Below are positions 44,957 through 52,416 of a stretch of 64,000 bases of DNA, in pieces (position 1 is the first letter of the stretch; every line of letters starts with the position of its first letter). The notes beneath the pieces were generated by a model. The model did not search any database and was not told the DNA's origin. It saw only the letters and a program-made list of their open reading frames with translations. Origin of the DNA: Hymenobacter sp. 15J16-1T3B (GTDB lineage: Bacteria > Bacteroidota > Bacteroidia > Cytophagales > Hymenobacteraceae); NCBI RefSeq assembly GCF_020711235.1, contig NZ_JAJFAV010000020.1, positions 1 to 64,000 of the forward strand, in the 5' to 3' direction. Both the position numbers and the translations under genes were made by a program.

Positions 44957-46824
44957 GCAAGCAGACAGGAATTTGGGCAGCGGTAGCGGCAACGCTGGGC
45001 AGTGTCTCGGCCCAGGCTCAGACGACGCCGGAAACCATCCGCTACACCGGCACCACGCTCAGCAACGTGGATTACCACCACGGCCAGCTGCGCCCGGCCA
45101 TCGGCACGCACGCCCGGCAGGTGCTGCGCGCCAACCGCGAGCAGCCCAGCGCCGCCAACGGGGAGGGGTGGACCTACAACCACGCGCCCATGTTGGCGTA
45201 CTGGCAGGGGCAGTTCTACTACCAGTACCTGAGCAACCCCGCGGGCGAGCATATTCCGCCCGGGCGCACCCTGCTGCTGACCTCGAAGGACGGCTATACC
45301 TGGACTAATCCGACGGTCATTTTTCCGCCCTACAAGGTGCCCGACGGCTTCACCAAGCCCGACCAGCCCGGCAAAGTGGCCAAAAATCTGGAGGCCGTGA
45401 TGCACCAGCGCATCGGCTTCTACACCTCGAAAAAGAACCGCCTGCTGACCCTGGGCTACTACGGCGTGGCCCTCGACGCCAAGGACGACCCCAACGACGG
45501 GCAGGGCATCGGCCGGGTGGTGCGCGAGGTGCTGCCCGGCGGCAAATTCGGGCCCATCTACTTCCTGCGCCACAACAAGACCTGGGACCAGTCGAAATCC
45601 GCCTACCCCTTCTACACCAAGAGCAAGGACAAGGGCTTCGTGGCCGCCTGCGAGGAAATCCTCAGCAATCCGCTGATGATGCAGCAGATGGTAGAGGAGC
45701 AGGACAAGGACGACCCGCTCATTCCCATCCACAAGGACTATAAGGCCTTTAGCTACTACCACCTGCCCGACGGCCGCGTGGTGGGCCTCTGGAAGCACGC
45801 GCTGACCACCATCAGCCCCGATGGCGGCAAAACCTGGCCCAACCCGGTTATTCGCGCCCCGCACTTCGTCAACAGCAACGCCAAAATCTGGGGCCAGCGC
45901 ACCTCCGACGGCCGGTACGCCACGGTGTACAACCCCTCGGAGTTCCGCTGGCCGCTGGCCGTGTCCACCTCGCAGAACGGCCTCGACTACACCGACCTCT
46001 GGCTGGTGCACGGCGAAATCACGCCCATGCGCTACGGCGGCAACTACAAAAGCTACGGCCCGCAGTACGTGCGCGGCATTCAGGAAGGCGACGGGGTGCC
46101 GCCCGACAAGAAAATGTGGGTGAGCTACAGCGTGAACAAGGAGGACCTCTGGATTGCCTCGGTGTCGGTGCCCATCCGCGCCACGGCCACGAGCCACGCC
46201 AACGACGTTTTCGCGCAACTGCCTGCCGGCCAGGAACTGGACCAATGGAATACCTACAGTCTGGTGCAGGCCCCAGTAGAAATCGGTCCGCTGCCTGATG
46301 GGAGCAAGGGTCTCGTGTTCAAGGATTCGGACCGCTTCGACTACGGCAAGGCCGAGCGCATCATCCCCGAAAGCAAGCAGCTGACGGCCGAGCTGTCGGT
46401 GGTGCCGGGGCAGAACGACCACGGCCTGCTGCAAATCGAATTTCAGGACGCCAAGGGCCAGCCCGCCGTGCAGCTGAGCTTCGACTCCACCGGCACGCTC
46501 AGCTATAAGGCCGGGGCGCGCTTCAAGGGCGTGACCAAGTACCAGGCCGGCCAGCAGCTGGACCTGAAAGTGACCCTGGACGCGCCCAACCGCACCTGCA
46601 CGGTGTCGGTGAACGGGGGCAAGACCAGCACCTTCATCTTCTTCGCCCCGGTGGCCTCGTTCGAGCGGGTGATGCTGCGCACCGGCCCCGCCCGCCACTT
46701 CCCCACGCCCGACACGCCCGCCGACCAAGCCTACGATTTGCCCAAAGCGGGGGAGTCAGAGAAGTTGGCGGTATTTTATGTGAAGTCGCTGAAGACGTCG
46801 GCGGCGGAGGTGAAAACGCCCTAG
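44953..46824 (+). CDS. Secreted sialidase-fold (six-bladed propeller) protein with lectin-like tail
   Basis: 623 residues from ATG 44953, overlapping the GH43 stop by four bases. Signal peptide ends SAQAQ. The propeller contains RTLLLTSKDGYTWTNPTVIF, KHALTTISPDGGKTWPNPVI and VSTSQNGLDYTDLWLVHG, so two Asp-box-like motifs (S-x-DGGKTW, SKDGYTW) are seen. From about residue 430 the sequence is a beta sandwich (LLQIEFQDAKGQPAVQLSFD) of concanavalin type. The Arg triad and RIP motif of GH33 sialidases are not obvious. It could be a pectin lyase or rhamnosidase of propeller fold; no assignment is safe. Confidence 0.65.
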   Translation: MSKQTGIWAAVAATLGSVSAQAQTTPETIRYTGTTLSNVDYHHGQLRPAIGTHARQVLRANREQPSAANGEGWTYNHAPMLAYWQGQFYYQYLSNPAGEHIPPGRTLLLTSKDGYTWTNPTVIFPPYKVPDGFTKPDQPGKVAKNLEAVMHQRIGFYTSKKNRLLTLGYYGVALDAKDDPNDGQGIGRVVREVLPGGKFGPIYFLRHNKTWDQSKSAYPFYTKSKDKGFVAACEEILSNPLMMQQMVEEQDKDDPLIPIHKDYKAFSYYHLPDGRVVGLWKHALTTISPDGGKTWPNPVIRAPHFVNSNAKIWGQRTSDGRYATVYNPSEFRWPLAVSTSQNGLDYTDLWLVHGEITPMRYGGNYKSYGPQYVRGIQEGDGVPPDKKMWVSYSVNKEDLWIASVSVPIRATATSHANDVFAQLPAGQELDQWNTYSLVQAPVEIGPLPDGSKGLVFKDSDRFDYGKAERIIPESKQLTAELSVVPGQNDHGLLQIEFQDAKGQPAVQLSFDSTGTLSYKAGARFKGVTKYQAGQQLDLKVTLDAPNRTCTVSVNGGKTSTFIFFAPVASFERVMLRTGPARHFPTPDTPADQAYDLPKAGESEKLAVFYVKSLKTSAAEVKTP

Positions 46825-46835
46825 AGGCGCCTGGT

Positions 46836-47434
46836 GTGCGCCTCACCCCCCGGCCCCCTCTCCGAAAAAGGAGAGGGGGAGCCACGGCGGAGCTGGTGGT
46901 TTTGTAGCTTGTTGGTTTTCTGATTCTATCCGATTCTATGGAATCCAACGAGCCTTACCTACCGCAGGACAAAATCTTTACCGCCGACCGGAAGCAGTAC
47001 GGCAAGCTTGATCTGAAAGGCCGCTCACGCGGGATGCGCCACGAGCCGACGCCGGCCGAGGAACTGCTCTGGCAGCGGCTACGCGGCAATCAGCTTGGAG
47101 TGAAGTTCCGCCGCCAGCACAGCATCGATAGGTTCATTGCCGACTTCGTCTGTCTCCCGCACAAGCTGATAGTCGAGCTAGACGGCGCCGGCCACCTTGA
47201 ACCCGACCAGGCTGAATATGACAAAGGCCGCTCCGAAATCCTGGCCGAGCTAGGCTACCGCGTCCTCCGCTTTTCCAACGACCAAGCCCTCCACGAAACC
47301 GAGCAAGTACTCCAGGCCATCAAGGCCAACTTACCACAAGCATAAGCCTCAGCACCCACACCACCCCAAGCCATCAAGAACTCGTCAGGCTCCCCCTCTC
47401 CTTTTCGGAGAGGGGGCCGGGGGGTGAGGCGCAC
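46836..47434. mobile_element. DUF559 unit: nuclease gene enclosed by 47/48-bp inverted repeats
   Basis: The left arm, 46836-46883, and right arm, 47388-47434, are exact reverse complements apart from one A in the loop. Each arm is itself a hairpin: CCCCCTCTCC, loop of A residues, GGAGAGGGGG, preceded by CCTCACCCCCCGGC. Between them lies only the DUF559 gene with 54 and 42 bp of flank. The unit is 599 bp. It separates two pectin genes. The same arm type (family D) recurs at 28788, 56655 and, degenerate, 62696. No clear target-site duplication is visible. Confidence 0.65.
46938..47345 (+). CDS. DUF559 endonuclease-domain protein
   Basis: 135 residues. The core pattern is MRHEPTPAEELLWQRLRGNQ, GVKFRRQHSIDRFIADFVC, then KLIVELDGAGHLEPDQAEYD and LAELGYRVLRFSNDQ. 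This is DUF559, a Vsr-like member of the PD-(D/E)XK nuclease fold, with D in FIADF and E-x-D in VELDG as metal ligands. No signal peptide, so it acts in the cytoplasm. The function of the family is not established. It has nothing to do with pectin and is bounded by inverted repeats, so it probably moved here. The codon use is less GC-extreme than in neighbours. Confidence 0.85.
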   Translation: MESNEPYLPQDKIFTADRKQYGKLDLKGRSRGMRHEPTPAEELLWQRLRGNQLGVKFRRQHSIDRFIADFVCLPHKLIVELDGAGHLEPDQAEYDKGRSEILAELGYRVLRFSNDQALHETEQVLQAIKANLPQA

Positions 47435-47455
47435 GTGAGGCACCTCCAGCCCGAT

Positions 47456-50269
47456 ATGCCCAAACGTTTCCTCCCATACCTCCTCGCCCTGCTGCCCCTG
47501 GCCGCCCACGCCCAGCAGACGCAAATTCAGCTGCTCTCCGGCCCCGACAAAGACCACACGGTGAAGTGGAAGTTCCACTGCTCGACCGGCCGCAACGCCG
47601 GCAAGTGGACCACCATCCCGGTGCCTTCCAACTGGGAGCTGCAGGGCTTCGGCAAGTACAACTACGGCCACGCCAAGGACACCGCCCGCGGCAAGGAAGT
47701 GGGCCAGTACAAGTACGAGTTCAAGGTGCCCAAAAACTGGGACGGCAAGACGGTGAACATCGTCTTCGACGGCGCCATGACCGACACCGAGGTACGCATC
47801 AACGGCCAGTCCGCGGGCCCGATGCACCAGGGCTCCTACTACCGCTTCAAGTACGACATTACCAAGCTGCTCAAGCTCGGCAAAACCAACCTGCTCGAAG
47901 CCACCGTCAGCAAGCACTCGGCCAACGAGTCGGTGAATGATGCCGAACGGCGCGGGGACTTCTGGCTGTTCGGCGGCATCTTCCGCCCGGTGTTCCTGGA
48001 GGCCCTGCCCGCCACCCACATCAGCCGAGTGGCAGTGGACGCCAAGGCCGACGGTAGCCTGCGCGCCGACGTGTACACCCAGGGCAGCGGGGCCGATGAA
48101 GTCGTGGGCCAGCTCTACACCCTCGACGGGCAGAAAGCCGGCGCCGAGTTTAAAGCGGCCGTAGCCGGTGGCGCCGCCACCACCCGCCTGCAAACCGCGC
48201 TCAATCAGGCCCGGCTCTGGACGCCCGAAACGCCCAACCTCTACCGCGTGGCCTTCACCCTGCGCAAGGGCGGGCAGCCGGTGCACGTCGTCGACAAGCG
48301 CATCGGCTTCCGCACCATGGAAGTGCGTGAGCGGGACGGCATGTACCTCAACGGCGTCAAAGTCAAGTTCAAGGGCGTCAACCGCCACTCGTTCTGGCCC
48401 ACCTCGGGCCGCGTCACCAGCAAGGCCCTGAGCATTCAGGACGTGAACCTGATGCGCGAGATGAACATGAACGCGGTCCGGATGTCGCACTACCCGCCCG
48501 ATGACCACTTCCTGGCCGCCTGCGACTCGCTGGGCCTCATGGTGCTCGACGAAATAGCCGGCTGGCACGGCAACTACGACACGCCCACCGGCACCAAGCT
48601 CACCGAGGAAATGGTGCGCAAGGACGAGAACCACCCCAGCATCGTGGTGTGGGTGAACGGCAACGAGGGCGGCCACAACTTCGACCTCGACCCGGTGCTC
48701 GACCGCATGGACTTGCAAAAGCGCCCTGTCATCCACGCCTGGCAGGTGTTCCGCGGCACCGATACCCAGCACTACATCAACTACGACTACGGCAACGGCA
48801 CGCACTTGCAGGGCCACAACGTGGTGTTTCCCACCGAGTTCCTGCACGGCCTCTACGACGGCGGCCACGGCGCCGGCCTCGAAGACTACTGGGAGCAAAT
48901 GTGGGCTCACCCCCGCTCGGCCGGAGGCTTCCTCTGGGACTTCTCCGACGCCGGCGTGGTGCGCACCGACAAGGGCGGCATCCTCGACACCGACGGCAAC
49001 CACGGCGCCGACGGCATCCTCGGGCCCTACCGCGAAAAGGAGGGCAGCTTCTTCACCATCAAGGAAGTCTGGAGCCCCGTGTTCTTCGAGCGCCGCGAAA
49101 TTACCCCGGCCTTTGACGGCACCTTCCGCGTGCAAAACCGCTTCCACTTCACCGACCTCGCCCAGTGTAAGTTCACCTGGAAGCTGGCCCAACTGCCCGG
49201 CCCCGGCAGCAAGGCCGCGCCCGTCACCAAAACCGGCGCCCTCACCGCGCCCAGCGTAGCCCCCGGCGGCACCTACGGCACCCTCAAGCTGGCCCTGCCC
49301 GCCGACTGGCAGCAGCACGACGTGCTCTACATCACCGCCAACTACCCCGACGGCCGCGAAATCTACACCTGGAGCTGGCCCATTGCCCGCCCCAGCGCCG
49401 TGGCCCAGCGCCTTATCCGCACCGAAGGCCCCACGGCCGCCAAGCTCACCGAAACCGACTCGCTCTACAACGTCTCCGCCAACGGCGTGGAGCTGAGCTT
49501 CAGCCGCCGCTCGGGCCTGCTGCGCGCCGTGCGCAACGCCAAGGGCATCATCCCGCTCACCAACGGCCCCGTGCTGGCCGAGGGCGAAACCGCCTTTGAG
49601 GGCCTGAGCCAGCGCCAGGACGGCCAGAACGTGGTCATCGAAGCCAAGTTCGCCAAGCAGAGCCGCTACCAGTCCTTGCAGTGGACGGTGTACCCCTCGG
49701 GCTGGGTGCGCCTCACGGCCAAGTACTTCCCCAAAGACTACGACTTCGCCCTGGCTGGCCTGAGCTTCAGCTACCCCGAGAAGGAGGTAAAAGGCGCCCA
49801 GTGGCGCGGCGACGGGCCCTACCGCGTGTGGAAGGACCGCCTGAAGGGCACCAACCTAGGTGTGTGGACCAAAGGCTACAACGACACCAGCACCGGCGAA
49901 ATGGAAGGCACCCGCGGCCCCGAGTACCCCGAGTTCAAGGGCTACTACTCCAACTTCTACTGGCTCACCCTGCAGACCACCGGCCAGCCCTTCACCGTAG
50001 TCTGCGACCAGGAAGACGTGTACCTGCGCCTGTTCACGCCGCGCTTCTCGGCCACGCCCTACAACACGGCCCCGGCCTTCCCCAGCGGCCAGCTCTCCTT
50101 CATGCACGGCATCACGCCCATCGGCACCAAGTCGCAGAAAGCCGAGAACATGGGCCCGATGGGCAAAACCAACATGTACTACGACTACGGCAAAGACCCC
50201 TCGTACGCCAAGGAAATGACCCTGTACTTCGATTTCTCCGGCCAGCAGGCGGTGGTAGGTCAGCGGTAG
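47456..50269 (+). CDS. GH2 beta-glycosidase, variant active site
   Basis: 937 residues from ATG 47456, with signal peptide (LAAHAQ). GH2 sandwich (VPSNWELQGFGKYNYGHA, TEVRINGQSAGPMHQGSYY), Ig domain and barrel with VKVKFKGVNRHSFWPTSGR and NAVRMSHYPPDD. The acid/base should be E404 in VVWVNGNEGGHN, where most GH2 enzymes have LGNE; a candidate nucleophile is E461 in VVFPTEFLHG. The last 350 residues are extra beta domains (GDGPYRVWKDRLKGTNLGVW). Likely acts on beta-linked galactose or uronic acid in pectin fragments. It follows directly after the DUF559 unit, whose right arm lies in its leader. Confidence 0.85.
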   Translation: MPKRFLPYLLALLPLAAHAQQTQIQLLSGPDKDHTVKWKFHCSTGRNAGKWTTIPVPSNWELQGFGKYNYGHAKDTARGKEVGQYKYEFKVPKNWDGKTVNIVFDGAMTDTEVRINGQSAGPMHQGSYYRFKYDITKLLKLGKTNLLEATVSKHSANESVNDAERRGDFWLFGGIFRPVFLEALPATHISRVAVDAKADGSLRADVYTQGSGADEVVGQLYTLDGQKAGAEFKAAVAGGAATTRLQTALNQARLWTPETPNLYRVAFTLRKGGQPVHVVDKRIGFRTMEVRERDGMYLNGVKVKFKGVNRHSFWPTSGRVTSKALSIQDVNLMREMNMNAVRMSHYPPDDHFLAACDSLGLMVLDEIAGWHGNYDTPTGTKLTEEMVRKDENHPSIVVWVNGNEGGHNFDLDPVLDRMDLQKRPVIHAWQVFRGTDTQHYINYDYGNGTHLQGHNVVFPTEFLHGLYDGGHGAGLEDYWEQMWAHPRSAGGFLWDFSDAGVVRTDKGGILDTDGNHGADGILGPYREKEGSFFTIKEVWSPVFFERREITPAFDGTFRVQNRFHFTDLAQCKFTWKLAQLPGPGSKAAPVTKTGALTAPSVAPGGTYGTLKLALPADWQQHDVLYITANYPDGREIYTWSWPIARPSAVAQRLIRTEGPTAAKLTETDSLYNVSANGVELSFSRRSGLLRAVRNAKGIIPLTNGPVLAEGETAFEGLSQRQDGQNVVIEAKFAKQSRYQSLQWTVYPSGWVRLTAKYFPKDYDFALAGLSFSYPEKEVKGAQWRGDGPYRVWKDRLKGTNLGVWTKGYNDTSTGEMEGTRGPEYPEFKGYYSNFYWLTLQTTGQPFTVVCDQEDVYLRLFTPRFSATPYNTAPAFPSGQLSFMHGITPIGTKSQKAENMGPMGKTNMYYDYGKDPSYAKEMTLYFDFSGQQAVVGQR

Positions 50270-50353
50270 AAGGTAGAGGTTTTGATATATTAGATAACTT
50301 ATTGCTTTGTAAGCAGGAGATTAGAATATTTTTCTGCGCGCAAGCTAATAGCC

Positions 50354-50392
50354 AGAACCAGTATAAGAAGGAATTCTTATACTGGTTCTTTG
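50354..50392 (+). terminator. Terminator before the AT-rich gene
   Basis: AGAACCAGTATAAGAA (50354-50369) and TTCTTATACTGGTTCT (50374-50389) are exact reverse complements with loop GGAA, followed by TTGTTT. It ends the GH2 message and isolates the AT-rich gene. The stem is far more AT-rich than the surrounding locus and probably belongs to the inserted segment. Confidence 0.8.
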
Positions 50393-50420
50393 TTTCACCC
50401 TTTTACTAGTTCACCAGATT

Positions 50421-52151
50421 ATGGATTTCCATCTGAGCGTTTCTCTGACTTACAAAGAGGTTTTTGATGATTATGAAGCCTTTGATCTAGCTGATGCCGT
50501 ATCTCGGATACCATCTAGAGCTGCCCTAGAAGTGCTGGGATATGTTATGGCCCAACTGCATACCAAGGAGAGGAGCAGCAAAACGCAGCTAGAAATACTA
50601 AGAATGTGGTTGTCGAGAATTCCTGATTCAACAAAAGCAAGGGTAGAATATGTTATCAATAAAATTAATAAGGAAGCTTCTGGAAGTAAAACTCATTCAG
50701 GTGATTTTAATTTTGTCAATAATGTTTCTACATTAAAACTTATTCAAGAGGTTTTTAATAACTTTAATAACAATGAAGATGAGGACTTGACACCAGAACA
50801 AGAATTGCTTCTCTTTAAATCATATTTGTATGTTTCCCAGAAGTGGACGGATGAGCAAGCTGATTCTGTCAAAGGTATGAAAGCTGGCAATAAGGAGGAA
50901 TTTGCTAAATTCTTCCTTAATTTTCATATGCCTTATATTGAGCATTTTGAGTTCAAGGATTTTCGTATGCAGATTATTAAAGCTATTTACTTCTTTAGAT
51001 TTTGCGAATCAAATCCTCAGTTTAAAACTTATTTAGAAATATTTATTTTAGACAGAGGCTTGAATAGTTGGCAGGAATACTTGGTAAATATATTGAAGGT
51101 GTATGTTCGTAAATTTGAACCCCTCAAAACTCCTTCGATTATAACTTTTAAAGATGCTGAGGTTGGTATAGTTCCTTGGTTGAAGGAGCTGTCTATTAAT
51201 GAAAGTGAGTACAGGTCAAATCAGGATTTCCGGGAGCTAAGGGAAAAGCCAGTTTTTGAGGTTAGGGATAATGAGTTTGTGTTCCTTAATTTAAATTTTC
51301 TTATAGACAAAATATATCAAGGGATTCAGTTTGATTTTGCTGCTTCATTAGTCAAGCACAAAGCGAAATATAATGGTAAGCGGATAAAGGATTATCCTCA
51401 ATTTAAAAGTATATATGGCGAAGAGTTTTCAGAAAAGCATATGTTTTATGCTGTAATGAAGTATTGTTTTAGAGATAAAAAGCTTATCAAATTCAGTGGC
51501 GAAGAACTTAGGCATCAAATTGATGGTGAGCCTGATTTTTATATTAGAGATAAGGCTAAGATATATGTATTTGAGTGCAAGGATGTGACAATTGCTGCAA
51601 ATGCGAAACAATCTCCTGACGTCAATGTTAAGATTGATGAAGTATTCAAAAAACTTGTAAAAAACGAAAAGGGAGCAGATAAAGGTGTTACTCAGTTGGT
51701 TAATACTATCAAGAAGATTAGATCAGGTGAGTTTCTCAAAATTGACGCCGGTGCTCTGAAAAATTCTATCATATATCCTATTATTGTTCATATTGATTTT
51801 TCGTTACAAGTTCCTGGTATTAATGTAGTTTTGAACTCTGAATTCAGAAGGCAAATAGCTGCTGCTGGACTGTCTATGGATGCAGGCATTAAGAATGTGT
51901 CACTCCTGCATCTAGATACGCTTATTAAGTTTCAGGATTTGTTTAACAGTGGTCAGCTGAAGATAAATAATTGTCTCAATAGTTATTATGAGCTTTCTGT
52001 TAACAGAAATCCTTTGTATTCAATAGCTTCGTTAGATAATCACCTGCATGATAAGGCTGCCGAAATGAACTATGACTCTCCAAAAATTATGATGGAAGAG
52101 CTTGAAAAGGTATTGTCTGAGGTCGGTATCGATGAAGTAGGTGAGCAATAA
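50421..52151 (+). CDS. AT-rich single gene with PD-(D/E)XK nuclease motif; candidate defence protein
   Basis: 576 residues, no signal peptide. I do not recognise a named family. The N-terminal 250 residues are helical and charged. Residues about 365-430 show a restriction-endonuclease-like motif: GEPDFYIRDKAKIYVFECKD with D372, E385 and K387, followed by GVTQLVNTIKKIR with Q425, as in PD-(D/E)XK helices. The base composition is foreign: 50701-50760 has 12 G or C in 60, against roughly two thirds in neighbours. It has its own terminators at both ends and no partner gene. This fits a horizontally acquired single-gene defence or nuclease cassette inserted between pectin genes. An inhibitor or repair role is equally open. 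Confidence 0.7.
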   Translation: MDFHLSVSLTYKEVFDDYEAFDLADAVSRIPSRAALEVLGYVMAQLHTKERSSKTQLEILRMWLSRIPDSTKARVEYVINKINKEASGSKTHSGDFNFVNNVSTLKLIQEVFNNFNNNEDEDLTPEQELLLFKSYLYVSQKWTDEQADSVKGMKAGNKEEFAKFFLNFHMPYIEHFEFKDFRMQIIKAIYFFRFCESNPQFKTYLEIFILDRGLNSWQEYLVNILKVYVRKFEPLKTPSIITFKDAEVGIVPWLKELSINESEYRSNQDFRELREKPVFEVRDNEFVFLNLNFLIDKIYQGIQFDFAASLVKHKAKYNGKRIKDYPQFKSIYGEEFSEKHMFYAVMKYCFRDKKLIKFSGEELRHQIDGEPDFYIRDKAKIYVFECKDVTIAANAKQSPDVNVKIDEVFKKLVKNEKGADKGVTQLVNTIKKIRSGEFLKIDAGALKNSIIYPIIVHIDFSLQVPGINVVLNSEFRRQIAAAGLSMDAGIKNVSLLHLDTLIKFQDLFNSGQLKINNCLNSYYELSVNRNPLYSIASLDNHLHDKAAEMNYDSPKIMMEELEKVLSEVGIDEVGEQ

Positions 52152-52153
52152 AG

Positions 52154-52196
52154 AAAACGCCCTCAAACACTGTTTAAGATGTTTGGGGGCGTTTTA
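52154..52196 (+). terminator. Terminator after the AT-rich gene
   Basis: AAAACGCCCTCAAACA (52154-52169) pairs with TGTTTGGGGGCGTTTT (52180-52195) through 16 bp with one G-T pair, three bases after the stop codon. The right arm ends in TTTT. The A-run at the left means it could also work leftward. Confidence 0.85.
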
Positions 52197-52362
52197 TCCA
52201 AATTGTTGAAGTTGCCGGCAGCACATTGAGTATTCCGCCCCACCATGCCCAAATCCTAAAGCTTTATGCTAAGATCGTAGAATGTTGGTGCGGGAAAAAT
52301 GGTGAACTAGTGGACGCCAAAAGTGCCTAGCACAGCCCCGTGGCGCCGGCCCGTCCATCGGC

Positions 52363-52405
52363 CGGCTTCCCCGCTGCTTTCGTAGCGGGGGCCGCGGGGT
52401 GCGGC
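52363..52405. repeat. Single family D-like hairpin before GH78
   Basis: The order CTTCCCCGCT, loop, AGCGGGGGCCGCGGGGTGCG has the same layout as the D arm (CCCCCTCTCC hairpin followed by GGCCGGGGGGTGAGG) but a different stem. It ends 12 nt before the GH78 start codon. Confidence 0.45.
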
Positions 52406-52416
52406 TGCCCGTCCCG

